From Leisingera daeponensis (lineage in GTDB: Bacteria; Pseudomonadota; Alphaproteobacteria; Rhodobacterales; Rhodobacteraceae): a stretch of DNA of 64,000 bases. Shown in pieces: positions 34,508-43,712 of the stretch. The stretch covers positions 894,182-958,181 of the forward strand of contig NZ_JAHVJA010000001.1 of assembly GCF_019801465.1 (NCBI RefSeq), read 5' to 3'. Position 1 is the first letter of the stretch, and every line of letters begins with the position of its first letter. A model generated the notes under the pieces. The model had not been told where the DNA came from and ran no database searches. It saw only the letters and a list, made by a program, of their open reading frames with translations. A program made the position numbers and the translations under genes.

Positions 34508-34876
34508 ATGGCCGACAACAGATTGTCATTCAAGGAAATGTGCGCCGAGTTCGACGTTACGCCGCGGACGCTGCGCTACTATGAATACATTGAATTGCTG
34601 CAGCCGGACCGCGAAGGCCGGTCGCGGTTCTACGGAGCGCGGGAGCGCGCCCGGATGAAACTGATCCTGCGCGGGCGCAAGTTCGGCTTCCAGCTGGAAG
34701 AGATCCGCCAGTGGCTCTTGATCTATGAAAAAGAGGGCAATGACGCCCAGAACCACGCCTTCATGGAAATGGCCGACCGCCAGCTGGTGGAGCTGGAAAA
34801 GCAGCGTGAGCAGATCAATGAGGCCATTGAGGAACTGAGCGAACTGCGCGAAAGCACCCGGGCGCTGCTGAAATAG
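34508..34876 (+). CDS. MerR-family regulator (first of two paralogues)
   Basis: This 122-residue protein has an N-terminal MerR winged helix ([20 protein letters not shown]) and a long C-terminal coiled coil ([20 protein letters not shown]) for dimerisation. There are no cysteines for metal binding, so it belongs to the small-molecule MerR type. In proteobacteria such regulators (LiuR type) often sit at fatty-acid or branched-chain amino-acid catabolic genes. It is about half identical to the second MerR at 35163 over the DNA-binding half. It is divergent from the thioesterase-MATE unit and has its own terminator. Confidence 0.87.
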   Translation: MADNRLSFKEMCAEFDVTPRTLRYYEYIELLQPDREGRSRFYGARERARMKLILRGRKFGFQLEEIRQWLLIYEKEGNDAQNHAFMEMADRQLVELEKQREQINEAIEELSELRESTRALLK

Positions 34877-34902
34877 GCCCAACACATCTTAACGGAAATG
34901 CG

Positions 34903-34927
34903 ACCCCGCCCTTGTGGCGGGGTTTTT
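34903..34927 (+). terminator. Strong intrinsic terminator after the first merR gene
   Basis: An 8-bp stem (ACCCCGCC at 34903-34910 with GGCGGGGT at 34916-34923) and 5-nt loop CTTGT are followed by TTTTT. It isolates the first merR gene from the beta-oxidation cluster. Confidence 0.88.
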
Positions 34928-35012
34928 CATTGGCGGAATCCGCAGGCCGGATTCGCCTGTTTCCGCGGCTGATCCGGTGCCGGAACCGGACTGCGGGCCG
35001 CCCTCGGACCAG

Positions 35013-35094
35013 TAACGTTACGTCATTTTTTGTTCGTTTTGCGAACTCGTAACGCCACCGAAAGTGACGCAACGTACAACTTACGTAAACGTAA
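35013..35094 (+). promoter_or_regulatory. Cluster of ACGT-containing dyads, candidate operator of the second MerR regulator
   Basis: TTACGT and ACGTAA flank AA at 35081-35094, a near-perfect 14-bp dyad. TAACGTTA (35013-35020) is a perfect 8-bp palindrome, and GTTCG/CGAAC (35032-35036 with 35042-35046) another dyad. The region is A/T-richer than its surroundings. ACGT-centred dyads are, from memory, typical for LiuR-type MerR regulators; autoregulation and control of the following acyl-CoA dehydrogenase operon is the natural reading. Confidence 0.5.
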
Positions 35095-35162
35095 AGTCAG
35101 TCTTGATCGGAATCCGAACTGCGCACAGCTTGGCCCTGCACCAAGCCGTAAGAGTGACGACG

Positions 35163-35564
35163 ATGACCGAAGACACAATGACCATCCGACAGATGTGCGA
35201 GGCCTTTGACGTGACGCCCCGCACCCTGCGGTTCTACGAAGCCAAGGAACTGCTGTTCCCGATCCGCGACGGCCAGAAGCGGCTGTTCACCAAACGCGAC
35301 CGCGCCCGGCTGAAGCTGATCCTGCGCGGCAAGCGGTTCGGGTTCAGCCTGGAGGAAATCCGCCAGCTGCTGGAGCTGTACCATGTCGGCGACCAGCAGG
35401 TGACCCAGCTCACCAAGACCTATGAGGTCGCGCGTGAACGGCTCGCCGATATGGAGCGCCAGCGCGAGGAGCTGACCGAGGCAATCGAGGACCTGAAGGA
35501 CCAGCTGGCCTGGGGCGAGAAGATGATCGCCTCGATGAAAGCCAAGCAGGAGGCGGCCGAATAG
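35163..35564 (+). CDS. MerR-family regulator (second paralogue), head of beta-oxidation cluster
   Basis: This 133-residue protein has the winged helix [20 protein letters not shown], then [16 protein letters not shown], and a coiled coil from about residue 75 ([20 protein letters not shown]). It has no cysteines, so a metal role is excluded. Placement directly before acyl-CoA dehydrogenase, thiolase and multienzyme genes suggests it senses an acyl-CoA and represses or activates them. ATG 35163 has only a weak ribosome site; an alternative internal ATG (MTIRQM) lies five codons on. Confidence 0.88.
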   Translation: MTEDTMTIRQMCEAFDVTPRTLRFYEAKELLFPIRDGQKRLFTKRDRARLKLILRGKRFGFSLEEIRQLLELYHVGDQQVTQLTKTYEVARERLADMERQREELTEAIEDLKDQLAWGEKMIASMKAKQEAAE

Positions 35565-35637
35565 GCCGCCGCCCCGCCCTATCCCGCCGGCCTGCCCGGC
35601 ATTGACCACGATCACCAAGACCCTGAAGAGGACCGCA

Positions 35638-37419
35638 ATGCCTTCCTATCGAGCCCCCGCCAAAGACGCCCAGTTCATTCTGCACGACGTGCTGAAGGTC
35701 TCCGGCCAGGACATTCCCGGATACAGCGAGCTGGAGCCGGACTTCACCGGTGCCGTGCTGGAAGAGGCAGGCAAGATCGCCAGCGAAGTGCTGCACCCGC
35801 TGAACACGGTGGGCGACCAGGAGGGCTGCCGCCTGGAGAACGGCGTGGTCTACACCCCCAAAGGATTCCTGGAAGCCTTCGAGCAGATGAAGGAAGGCGG
35901 CTGGACCGGGCTGGACATGCCGGAAGAGTTCGGCGGCCAGAACATGCCCTATGTGATGGGCACCGCGGTGGGCGAGTTCTTCTCGGCCGCCAACCAGGCC
36001 TTCACCATGTACCAGGGCCTGACCCACGGCGCGGCCTCGGCGATCCTGGCGCATGGCACGGAGGAGCAGAAGGCCACCTATCTGCCCAACATGATCAGCT
36101 GCCAGTGGACCGGCACCATGAACCTGACCGAACCGCATTGCGGCACCGACCTGGGCCTGATGCGCACCAAGGCGGAGCCGCAGCGCGACGGCAGCTTCCG
36201 CATCTCCGGGCAGAAGATCTTCATCTCCTCCGGCGACCATGACATGGCGGAAAACATCGTGCACCTGGTGCTGGCCAAGATCCCCGGCGGCCCCGAGGGC
36301 ATCAAGGGTGTTTCCCTGTTCATCGTGCCGAAGTTCCTGGTGAACGAGGACGGCAGCCTGGGCGAGCGCAACGGCGTTTCGGTCGGCAAGATCGAGGAGA
36401 AGATGGGCATCCACGGCAACTCCACCTGCGTGATGAACTATGACGGCGCGACCGGCTGGCTGCTGGGCGAGGAGCACAAGGGCATGCGCGCCATGTTCAC
36501 CATGATGAACGAGGCCCGGCTGGGCGTCGGCATGCAGGGCCTGGCGCAGGCCGAGGCCGCCTATCAGAACGCCGTGGAATACGCCAAGGACCGGCTGCAG
36601 GGCCGCGACGTGACCGGCGCCAAGAACCCGGACGGCCCTGCCGATCCGCTGATCGTGCACCCGGACATCCGCCGCTCCCTGATGGACCAGAAAAGCTTTG
36701 CCGAGGGCGCGCGCGCCTTCCTGTTGTGGGGCGCCACCCTGATCGATCAGGCGCACCGCGCCGGCGACAAGGACGCCGACGGGCTGATCTCGCTGATGAC
36801 GCCGGTGATCAAGGGGTTCCTGACCGATCAGGGCTACGACATGACGGTGCTGGCGCAGCAGGTTTATGGCGGCCACGGCTACATCGAGGAATGGGGCATG
36901 TCGCAATACACCCGCGACGCCCGCATCGCGATGATCTACGAGGGCGCCAACGGCGTGCAGGCGCTGGATCTGGTGGGCCGCAAGCTGGGCCAGCACGGCG
37001 GTAAATACGTCCTCGCCTTCTTTGACATAGTGAAAACCTTCTGCCAGGAAAACAAAGAGATTTCAGCGGCTTTCACCAAGGACTTCATCAAGCCCCTGCA
37101 GGCAGCCTCCAAGGATCTGCAGGCCGCCGGCATGTTCTTCATGCAAAGCGGCATGAAGAACCCGAACCATGCGCTGGCGGGGTCTTATGACTTCATGCAT
37201 CTGTTCGGCCAGGTCTGCCTGGGCCTGATGTGGGCCAAGATGGGCAAGGCGGCGCAGGAAGCGCTTGACGCCGGGGCCGATGACGCGGCGTTCTATGAGA
37301 CGAAACTCGCAACCGGCCGGTACTACATGGCACGGCGGCTGCCCGCGACCAAGCTGCACCTGGCCCGCATCGAAAGCGGTGCGGACACGGTGATGGCGCT
37401 GGACGCGGACGCCTTCTGA
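35638..37419 (+). CDS. Long acyl-CoA dehydrogenase with C-terminal domain (FadE/DmdC type)
   Basis: This 593-residue flavoprotein is of the long acyl-CoA dehydrogenase type with an N-terminal extension ([20 protein letters not shown]) and an extra C-terminal domain, as in DmdC, the 3-methylmercaptopropionyl-CoA dehydrogenase of marine bacteria. FAD and substrate blocks are [16 protein letters not shown] and [11 protein letters not shown]. The catalytic base is the glutamate in [18 protein letters not shown]. Position in a cluster with thiolase and FadJ-type genes favours general fatty acyl-CoA oxidation; a DMSP-pathway role cannot be excluded. ATG 35638 follows AGAGGA; an upstream in-frame ATC/ATG start is weaker. 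Confidence 0.9.
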   Translation: MPSYRAPAKDAQFILHDVLKVSGQDIPGYSELEPDFTGAVLEEAGKIASEVLHPLNTVGDQEGCRLENGVVYTPKGFLEAFEQMKEGGWTGLDMPEEFGGQNMPYVMGTAVGEFFSAANQAFTMYQGLTHGAASAILAHGTEEQKATYLPNMISCQWTGTMNLTEPHCGTDLGLMRTKAEPQRDGSFRISGQKIFISSGDHDMAENIVHLVLAKIPGGPEGIKGVSLFIVPKFLVNEDGSLGERNGVSVGKIEEKMGIHGNSTCVMNYDGATGWLLGEEHKGMRAMFTMMNEARLGVGMQGLAQAEAAYQNAVEYAKDRLQGRDVTGAKNPDGPADPLIVHPDIRRSLMDQKSFAEGARAFLLWGATLIDQAHRAGDKDADGLISLMTPVIKGFLTDQGYDMTVLAQQVYGGHGYIEEWGMSQYTRDARIAMIYEGANGVQALDLVGRKLGQHGGKYVLAFFDIVKTFCQENKEISAAFTKDFIKPLQAASKDLQAAGMFFMQSGMKNPNHALAGSYDFMHLFGQVCLGLMWAKMGKAAQEALDAGADDAAFYETKLATGRYYMARRLPATKLHLARIESGADTVMALDADAF

Positions 37420-37425
37420 TGCCTG

Positions 37426-37450
37426 CGGGCGTCCCGTCATGGGGCGCCCG
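37426..37450 (+). terminator. Hairpin after the long acyl-CoA dehydrogenase gene
   Basis: A 10-bp stem (CGGGCGTCCC with GGGGCGCCCG, one G-U pair) with loop GTCAT lies six bases past the stop. There is no T-run, so it may stabilise the upstream message or attenuate transcription inside the operon rather than end it. Confidence 0.4.
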
Positions 37451-37492
37451 GTTCAGCCCCGGCCGGTGCCTTGACACACGAAGGACCACACT

Positions 37493-37705
37493 ATGCCGAA
37501 ACGATTCCGCCTGACCCGCCGCCTGCCGATCGCCATGACGGAGGACGGCTACCGCAGGCTGAAGAAGTTCGCCCAGGAGGCGGGGCTGGACGAGGGAGAA
37601 GCGCTGTCATTCCTGTTCGAGAATTTCGACAGCGTGACGGACTACGAGAACCTGAGCCACCGGCTGCGGCTGTTCAACGCCGAGCTGGAGGCGCGAAAGC
37701 GCTAG
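37493..37705 (+). CDS. Small conserved-looking protein of unknown function
   Basis: This 70-residue, basic and helical protein has AAGGA before its ATG. Its sequence includes [20 protein letters not shown] and [20 protein letters not shown]. The first part looks like a ribbon-helix-helix or antitoxin-like basic start, but no family is recognised. It sits between two acyl-CoA dehydrogenase genes in the same direction, 23 bases before the second. Codon use and the ribosome site support it as real. Function unknown. Confidence 0.75.
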   Translation: MPKRFRLTRRLPIAMTEDGYRRLKKFAQEAGLDEGEALSFLFENFDSVTDYENLSHRLRLFNAELEARKR

Positions 37706-37728
37706 CAAAGCGCAGCAAAGGGAGAGAG

Positions 37729-38877
37729 ATGACCGAGACGCACTCCGCATGGATGACGGAAGAGCATCAGATGCTTGGGGAGATGACCGCCCAGTTCATC
37801 ACCAATGAATGGGCCCCCAGGTTCGAGACCTGGCGCAAGCAGGGCCTGATGGACCGGGAGACCTGGACCCAGGCCGGGGAGCTGGGGCTTCTCCTCCCCT
37901 CGATCCCCGAAGAATACGGCGGCGCCGGCGGCGATTTCGGCCATGAGGCGGTGATCCTGATGGAAGGCAGCCGCGCCAACCTGGCCAGCTGGGGCCATGG
38001 CATCCATTCCGGCATCGTCGGCCATTACATCCTGGCCTATGGCACCGAGGAGCAGAAAGCCCGCTGGCTGCCGAAGATGGTGACCGGCGAGCTGGTCGGC
38101 GCGCTGGCGATGACCGAGCCCTCCACCGGATCCGACGTGCAGGCGATCAAGACCAAAGCAGTGAAGGATGGCAACGCTTACCGGCTGTCGGGGCAGAAGA
38201 CCTTCATCACCAATGGCCAGCACGCCAACCTGATCCTGGTGGCCGCCAAGACCGACCCCAGCCAAGGCGCCAAGGGCGTTTCGCTGGTGGCGGTGGAAAC
38301 CGATGGCGCCGAGGGCTTCAGCCGCGGCCGTAACCTCGACAAGATCGGCTGCCACGCGGCGGACACGTCGGAGCTGTTCTTCAGCGATGTGGAGATCCCG
38401 CCGGAGAACATCTTGGGCGGCGCCGAGGGCCAGGGCTTCTACCAGATGATGCAGCAGCTGCCGCAGGAGCGGCTGATCATCGCTTGCGGCGCGGTTGGCG
38501 CGATGGAAGGCGCGGTGGAGCGCACTGTTGCCTATTGCAAGGAGCGCCAGGCCTTCGGCGGGCCGCTGACGCAGTTTCAGAACACCCGTTTCAAACTGGC
38601 CGAATGCCTGACCAAGACCAAGGTCGCGCGCGCCTTCCTGGATGAATGCATCACCGAACACCTGCAGGGCAAGCTGACCGTCGAAAAGGCTGCGATGGCG
38701 AAATACTGGATCACCGACACCCAGGGCGAAGTGCTGGATGAATGCCTGCAGCTGCACGGCGGCTACGGCTACATGCAGGAATATGCGGTGGGGGAAATGT
38801 GGGCCGATGCCCGGGTGCAGCGGATCTACGGCGGCACCAACGAAATCATGAAGGAGCTGATTGCGCGGTCGCTGTAA
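37729..38877 (+). CDS. Acyl-CoA dehydrogenase, standard length
   Basis: This 382-residue, cytoplasmic FAD enzyme oxidises acyl-CoA to trans-2-enoyl-CoA and passes electrons to electron-transfer flavoprotein. Seen are [18 protein letters not shown] for FAD binding, [34 protein letters not shown] and the C-terminal signature [12 protein letters not shown] then [18 protein letters not shown]. The glutamate in GGTNEI fits long-chain or isovaleryl/butyryl-type enzymes, but the exact chain length is open. The start follows GGGAGAG. It is the third gene of the cluster headed by the second merR. Confidence 0.92.
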   Translation: MTETHSAWMTEEHQMLGEMTAQFITNEWAPRFETWRKQGLMDRETWTQAGELGLLLPSIPEEYGGAGGDFGHEAVILMEGSRANLASWGHGIHSGIVGHYILAYGTEEQKARWLPKMVTGELVGALAMTEPSTGSDVQAIKTKAVKDGNAYRLSGQKTFITNGQHANLILVAAKTDPSQGAKGVSLVAVETDGAEGFSRGRNLDKIGCHAADTSELFFSDVEIPPENILGGAEGQGFYQMMQQLPQERLIIACGAVGAMEGAVERTVAYCKERQAFGGPLTQFQNTRFKLAECLTKTKVARAFLDECITEHLQGKLTVEKAAMAKYWITDTQGEVLDECLQLHGGYGYMQEYAVGEMWADARVQRIYGGTNEIMKELIARSL

Positions 38878-38914
38878 CCGCAGGGGCCGTGGCGGCACCG
38901 CGGGAGGCAGATGA

Positions 38915-39128
38915 TGAAAGGTGAGTATTTGGGGAAAGATGAAGCAAGGGATGTGTCCCTGCCCCCAAGCCTTCGCCAAATAAGCAGGGACGTCTTCACC
39001 TTTCACGGCCATCGGCTCTCCAGCCTGTACCGCAAGCCCAAGGTAACAAACCGAGCGATGAGGCGGGTTAATGCCCCATCATCTTTCCGAAAAATACTCC
39101 ACGGGGGCGCGGGGGTGTGAAACCCCCG
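38915..39128. repeat. Nested inverted-repeat element between acyl-CoA dehydrogenase and GST genes
   Basis: Three layers of inverted repeat are visible. TGAAAGGTGA (38915-38924) pairs with TCACCTTTCA (38996-39005), a perfect 10 bp. Inside it GTCCCTGC (38955-38962) pairs with GCAGGGAC (38984-38991). A longer imperfect pair joins 38921-38942 with 39078-39102, sharing GAGTATTT and GGAAAGATGA in opposite orientation. A further hairpin CGGGGGT/ACCCCCG lies at 39110-39128. The alternative pairings of the same left arm suggest a mobile or extragenic repeat remnant, or a structured RNA in the operon leader of the GST gene. The 69-codon open frame across it is not believed to be a gene. Confidence 0.55.
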
Positions 39129-39156
39129 CTCCGCCATCCGAAACAGGGAGCAACAG

Positions 39157-39789
39157 ATGACACTCAAACTGCATTGCTTTGGTGAAAGCGGTAACTCCTA
39201 CAAAGCCGCGCTGGCGCTGGAGTTGGCCGGGCTGGACTGGGAACCGGTCTTTGTCGATTTCTTCGGCGGCGCTGCCCGCACGCCGGAGTTCCGGGAATTC
39301 TCTGCCATGGCCGAAGCGCCGGTTCTGGCAGACGGGGATGTAACGCTCAGCCAGTCGGGCGCGATCCAGCAGTACATCACCGACAAGACCGGCAAATTCG
39401 GCGGCCGCCCCGAGGACAAATACGAAGTGCTGCGCTGGGTGCTGTGGGACAATCACAAGATGTCCAGCCAGGCCGGCATGACCCGGTTTCTGATCAACTT
39501 CCTGCCGGAACAGCACCGCTCGCAAGAGGTGATCGACTTCATGCAAGGCCGCCTGAAGGCCGCCTATGCCACGCTGGAACACCATCTGGAGAGCCGCGAG
39601 TGGATTGTGGGCGATGGCCTCACCAATGCCGACATCAGCTGCTGCAGCTACCTCTACTACCCGGAACCCTTCGGCTTTGACCGGGCCGAGTGGCCCAATA
39701 TCGACGCCTGGCTCACCCGCATCAGCGAACAGCCCGGCTGGAAACACCCCTATGATTTGATGCCCGGCAACCCGTCGGACCGGGCCTGA
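39157..39789 (+). CDS. Glutathione S-transferase family protein
   Basis: This 210-residue protein has the GST layout: a thioredoxin-like N-terminal domain (LKLHCFGESGNSYKAALALE, with the serine-rich turn in place of the classic Tyr) and the glutathione-binding LSQSGAIQQYI. A helical C-terminal domain includes ADISCCSYLYYPEPFGFDRA. It could conjugate or isomerise a reactive acyl or enal product of lipid oxidation, which is inferred from its position in the beta-oxidation cluster. The thiolase gene starts 11 bases later. Confidence 0.88.
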   Translation: MTLKLHCFGESGNSYKAALALELAGLDWEPVFVDFFGGAARTPEFREFSAMAEAPVLADGDVTLSQSGAIQQYITDKTGKFGGRPEDKYEVLRWVLWDNHKMSSQAGMTRFLINFLPEQHRSQEVIDFMQGRLKAAYATLEHHLESREWIVGDGLTNADISCCSYLYYPEPFGFDRAEWPNIDAWLTRISEQPGWKHPYDLMPGNPSDRA

Positions 39790-39799
39790 GGAGAGCAAG

Positions 39800-41011
39800 A
39801 TGACAGACGCATACATCTATGACGCGCTGCGCACCCCGCGCGGCAAAGGACGCAAGGACGGCTCCCTGCATGAGGTGACCTCGGTCCGCCTGTCCGCCCT
39901 GACGCTGAACGCAATCAAGGAGCGCAACAACCTGGAGGGACACGCCGTCGAGGACGTGATCTGGGGCAACGTGACCCAGGTGATGGAACAGGGCGGCTGC
40001 CTGGCGCGCTCTGCCGTGCTGGCATCCGACCTCGATGAGCGCATTCCGGGCCTGGCGATCAACCGCTTCTGCGCCTCCGGCATGGAAGCCGTGAACCTGG
40101 CGGCAAACCAGGTGAAGGGCGGCGCGGGCGATGCCTATATCGCGGGCGGCGTCGAGATGATGGGCCGGGTGGCCATGGGCAGCGACGGGGCTGCGATTGC
40201 CGTAGATCCCTCCCTCGCAATGGAAACCTATTTCGTGCCGCAGGGCATCTCCGCCGATATCATCGCCACCGAATACGGCTTTACCCGCGACCAGGCGGAT
40301 GCGCTGGCGATGGAGAGCCAGCGCCGCGCCGCCAAGGCCTGGGAAGAGAAGCGGTTTGAGAAGTCGGTGATTACCGTTCGTGACCAAAACGGCCTGCCGA
40401 TCCTGAGCCATGACGAGTACATGCGCCCAGGCACGGATATGCAGGCGCTGGGCTCGCTGACACCTGCGTTCCAGATGATGGGCGAGCAGATGCCGGGCTT
40501 TGATAAGGTCGCGATGCTGAAATACCCGCACCTTGAGCGGATCAACCACATCCACCACGCGGGCAACTCCTCTGGCATCGTGGACGGCGCTGCGGCGCTG
40601 CTGATCGGCAACAAGGAGTTCGGCGAAAAGCACGGCCTGAAGCCGCGGGCGCGCATCAAGGCGACCGCCAAGATCGGCACCGATCCCACCATCATGCTGA
40701 CCGGCCCGGTGCCGGTGACCGAGAAGATCCTGGCCGACAACGGCATGCAGATCGGCGACATCGACCTGTTCGAAGTCAACGAAGCCTTTGCCTCTGTCGT
40801 GCTGCGATTCCAGCAGGCGTTTGACGTCGACCCCGAGCTGGTGAACGTCAACGGCGGCTCCATCGCCATGGGCCACCCGCTGGGCGCCACCGGTGCGATC
40901 ATCATCGGCACCCTGCTGGATGAGCTGGAGCGGCAGGACAAGGAAACCGGCCTCGCCACCCTGTGCATTGCATCCGGCATGGGTGCAGCCACCATCATCG
41001 AGCGGGTCTGA
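39800..41011 (+). CDS. fadA: Acetyl-CoA C-acyltransferase (thiolase)
   Basis: This 403-residue thiolase cleaves 3-ketoacyl-CoA with CoA to acetyl-CoA and a shortened acyl-CoA. The nucleophilic cysteine is in INRFCASGMEAVNLAA, the histidine in NGGSIAMGHPLGATGAI, and the second cysteine in CIASGMGAATI. The start sequence AYIYDALRTPRGKGRKDGSL is characteristic of the degradative FadA-type group rather than the biosynthetic PhaA type. It overlaps the cupin gene by one base (TGATG) and lies in the same run as the FadJ-type multienzyme, its usual partner in the trifunctional complex. Confidence 0.93.
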   Translation: MTDAYIYDALRTPRGKGRKDGSLHEVTSVRLSALTLNAIKERNNLEGHAVEDVIWGNVTQVMEQGGCLARSAVLASDLDERIPGLAINRFCASGMEAVNLAANQVKGGAGDAYIAGGVEMMGRVAMGSDGAAIAVDPSLAMETYFVPQGISADIIATEYGFTRDQADALAMESQRRAAKAWEEKRFEKSVITVRDQNGLPILSHDEYMRPGTDMQALGSLTPAFQMMGEQMPGFDKVAMLKYPHLERINHIHHAGNSSGIVDGAAALLIGNKEFGEKHGLKPRARIKATAKIGTDPTIMLTGPVPVTEKILADNGMQIGDIDLFEVNEAFASVVLRFQQAFDVDPELVNVNGGSIAMGHPLGATGAIIIGTLLDELERQDKETGLATLCIASGMGAATIIERV

Positions 41012-41496
41012 TGCCGAAGCTGGACCTGTCCCAACTGCCATGGCGCACCGGCTCGGGCTATCCCGGCAAGCTGGCCGCCGAGGTGGGCGCGCGCAGCGTG
41101 CAGCCGCTGGGCGATCCGGGCGGGCTCAGCCAGTTCGGCGTCAACCTCGTGCGGCTGGAACCGGGCGCGATGTCGTCCCTGCGCCACTACCACATGGAGC
41201 AGGACGAGTTCGTGATGGTGACCGAGGGCACCTGCACCCTGATCGACAATCAGGGCGCGCACGAGATGATGCCCGGCGACTGCGCCGCCTTCCCGGCGGG
41301 GGACGAGAACGGCCACCATCTGGTGAACCGCTCGGACCGGCCTGCCGCCTTTCTGGTGGTGGGCACCCGCACCCCGACCGAGACCGGCTATTACAGCGAT
41401 TTGGACATGATGGTGAAATTTGCCGAAGGGCAGTTCACCTTCACCCGTAAGGACGGCAGCCCGCTGACGGCTGACCAGACTGGAGAAGATACATGA
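41011..41496 (+). CDS. Cupin domain protein
   Basis: This 161-residue single-domain cupin contains SSLRHYHMEQDEFVMVTEGT with the histidine-glutamate metal ligands and GENGHHLVN-like second motif (GDENGHHLVNRSDRPAAFLV). A bound metal is therefore plausible. No catalytic role is assigned. It is placed between thiolase and FadJ genes and overlaps both (TGATG and ATGA), so it is produced in step with the trifunctional enzyme. A stabilising, regulatory or small-molecule role in that complex is speculation. Confidence 0.85.
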   Translation: MPKLDLSQLPWRTGSGYPGKLAAEVGARSVQPLGDPGGLSQFGVNLVRLEPGAMSSLRHYHMEQDEFVMVTEGTCTLIDNQGAHEMMPGDCAAFPAGDENGHHLVNRSDRPAAFLVVGTRTPTETGYYSDLDMMVKFAEGQFTFTRKDGSPLTADQTGEDT

Positions 41497-43694
41497 GCGA
41501 TTTCAAATACAACGTGGACGCGGACGGCGTCGCAATCATCACCTGGGACGCCGAGGGCAAGAGCATGAACGTGCTCACCCGCGAAGCCTTTGGCCTGGTG
41601 GAGGAATACGTGGACCGGGCGCTGGCAGATGACGCCGTCAAGGGCATCGTCATCACCTCCGGCAAGAAGGACTTTGCCGGTGGCATGGACCTGAACGTGC
41701 TGGCCACCATTCGCGAGGAGTCCGGCGACAACCCGGCCCAGGGCTTGTTCGACTTCACCATGGGCGGCCACCGCATCCTGCGCAAGCTGGAGCTGGCGGG
41801 CATGGACCCCAAGACCAAGAAGGGCGGCAAGCCGGTGGCCTGCGCCATCAACGGCACCTGCGCGGGCATCGGCACGGAAATTGCGCTCGCCTGCCACCAC
41901 CGGGTGATGACGTCGAACCCGAAGGCGAAAATCGGCCTGCCGGAAATCATGATTGGCATCTTCCCCGGCGGCGGCGGCACCACGCGGTATTCCCGCATGG
42001 TGGGCGCGATGGCGGCGGCCCCTGTCCTGCTGGAAGGCAAGATGATGGACCCCAAGAAGGCCAAGGGCGCACAGCTGATCGACGCCGTGGCCGAGGATCC
42101 GCTGGCCGCGGCAAAGGAATGGGTTCTGAACGCCAAACCCGCCGATCTGGTGAAGCCTTGGGATGCCAAGGGCTACAAGATGCCCGGCGGCGCGCCCTAT
42201 CACCCCGCGGGCTTCATGACCTTTGTCGGCGCCTCCGCCATGGTGCACGGAAAGACCCAAGGTGCCTTCCCGGCGGCCAAGGCGCTGCTCTCGTCGATCT
42301 ATGAGGGCGCGCTGGTCGATTTCGACACTGCACTGAAGATCGAGGCGCGCTGGTTCACCAACGTGCTGATGAACCCCTCTTCCTCTGCCATGATCCGCAG
42401 CCTGTTCCTGAACAAGCAGGCGCTGGAAAAAGGCGCAGTGCGGCCCAAGAACGTGCCGGACCAGTCGGTGAAGAAAATCGGCGTGCTGGGTGCCGGCATG
42501 ATGGGCGCGGGCATCGCGCTGGTCTCGGCCCAGGCCGGCATGGAGGTGGTGCTGATCGACCGCGATCAGGAGGCCGCCGACAAGGGCAAGGCCTATTCCG
42601 CTGCCTATATGGACAAGGGCATCAAGCGCGGCAAGGCGACCAAGGAGAAGAAAGAGGCGCTGCTGGCACAGATCACCGCGACCCCGGATCTGGACGCGCT
42701 GAAGGGCTGCGACCTGATCATCGAGGCGGTGTTCGAGGACCCGGGCGTCAAGGCCGAGATGACCCGAAAGGTCGAGGCGATCATCCCCGAGGACTGCATC
42801 TTCGCCTCCAACACCTCCACCCTGCCGATCACCGAACTGGCCAAGGCCTCCAGCCGTCCGGAGCAGTTCATCGGCATCCACTTCTTCTCCCCGGTTGAGA
42901 AGATGCTGCTGGTGGAGATCATCAAGGGCAAGGCAACCGGCGACCGCGCGGTGGCCAAGGCGCTGGATTACGTGCGCCAGATCCGCAAGACACCGATCGT
43001 GGTCAACGACGCGCGCTTCTTCTACGCCAACCGCTGCATCATTCCCTACATCAACGAAGGCATGCGGATGATCACCGAGGGCGTCTCTCCCGTCCTGATC
43101 GACAACGCCGCACGCCAGCTGGGCTTCCCGGTGGGACCGGTGCAGCTGACCGATGAGACCTCGATTGATCTGGGCGCCAAGATTGCCCGCGCCACCAAGG
43201 CGGCGATGGGCGATGCCTATCCGGAAAGCCCGGCGGACGATCTGATCTTCTGGATGGAGGAACAGGGCCGTCTGGGGCGCAAGTCCAACGCCGGCTTCTT
43301 CGAGTATGACGACAAGGGCAAGCGCGCCGGATACTGGAAGGGCCTGCAGGAGAAGTACCCGCCGGCGGCCGAACAGCCCGATCTGATCGAAGTGCAGGAA
43401 CGGCTGATGTTTGCGCAGGTGCTGGAAGCGGTGCGGGCGCTGGAGGAAGGCGTGCTGATGGACATCCGCGAGGGCGACGTGGGCGCGATCCTCGCCTGGG
43501 GCTTTGCGCCCTGGTCCGGCGGCCCGCTCAGCTGGCTGGACATCCTCGGCACGCCTTATGCCGCGGAACGCTGCGACAGCCTGACGGAGCAGTTCGGCGA
43601 GCGTTTCACCTGCCCGGCGCTGCTGCGCGAGATGGCAGAAAAGGGCCAGAGCTTTTACGGGCGCTTCGCTCCGGAGACATCCGCAGCGGCCTGA
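41493..43694 (+). CDS. fadJ: Multifunctional enoyl-CoA hydratase / 3-hydroxyacyl-CoA dehydrogenase
   Basis: This 733-residue protein has an N-terminal crotonase domain (about 1-300; GKKDFAGGMDLNVLA oxyanion loop and EIMIGIFPGGGGTTRYSRMV). An NAD-binding 3-hydroxyacyl-CoA dehydrogenase domain follows from about 325 (VLGAGMMGAGIALVSAQAG, FSPVEKMLLVEI) with C-terminal helical domains. It performs steps two and three of beta-oxidation and passes product to the thiolase encoded two genes upstream. It ends the cluster and is followed by a strong terminator. Confidence 0.94.
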   Translation: MSDFKYNVDADGVAIITWDAEGKSMNVLTREAFGLVEEYVDRALADDAVKGIVITSGKKDFAGGMDLNVLATIREESGDNPAQGLFDFTMGGHRILRKLELAGMDPKTKKGGKPVACAINGTCAGIGTEIALACHHRVMTSNPKAKIGLPEIMIGIFPGGGGTTRYSRMVGAMAAAPVLLEGKMMDPKKAKGAQLIDAVAEDPLAAAKEWVLNAKPADLVKPWDAKGYKMPGGAPYHPAGFMTFVGASAMVHGKTQGAFPAAKALLSSIYEGALVDFDTALKIEARWFTNVLMNPSSSAMIRSLFLNKQALEKGAVRPKNVPDQSVKKIGVLGAGMMGAGIALVSAQAGMEVVLIDRDQEAADKGKAYSAAYMDKGIKRGKATKEKKEALLAQITATPDLDALKGCDLIIEAVFEDPGVKAEMTRKVEAIIPEDCIFASNTSTLPITELAKASSRPEQFIGIHFFSPVEKMLLVEIIKGKATGDRAVAKALDYVRQIRKTPIVVNDARFFYANRCIIPYINEGMRMITEGVSPVLIDNAARQLGFPVGPVQLTDETSIDLGAKIARATKAAMGDAYPESPADDLIFWMEEQGRLGRKSNAGFFEYDDKGKRAGYWKGLQEKYPPAAEQPDLIEVQERLMFAQVLEAVRALEEGVLMDIREGDVGAILAWGFAPWSGGPLSWLDILGTPYAAERCDSLTEQFGERFTCPALLREMAEKGQSFYGRFAPETSAAA

Positions 43695-43712
43695 AGACAG
43701 GCATGAAACGAG

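Noticed and set aside
38911..39120. 69-codon open frame between acyl-CoA dehydrogenase and GST genes
   Set aside because: It runs across several inverted repeats, its product has no recognisable feature, and its end is formed by a hairpin; a chance frame in a repeat element is more likely.
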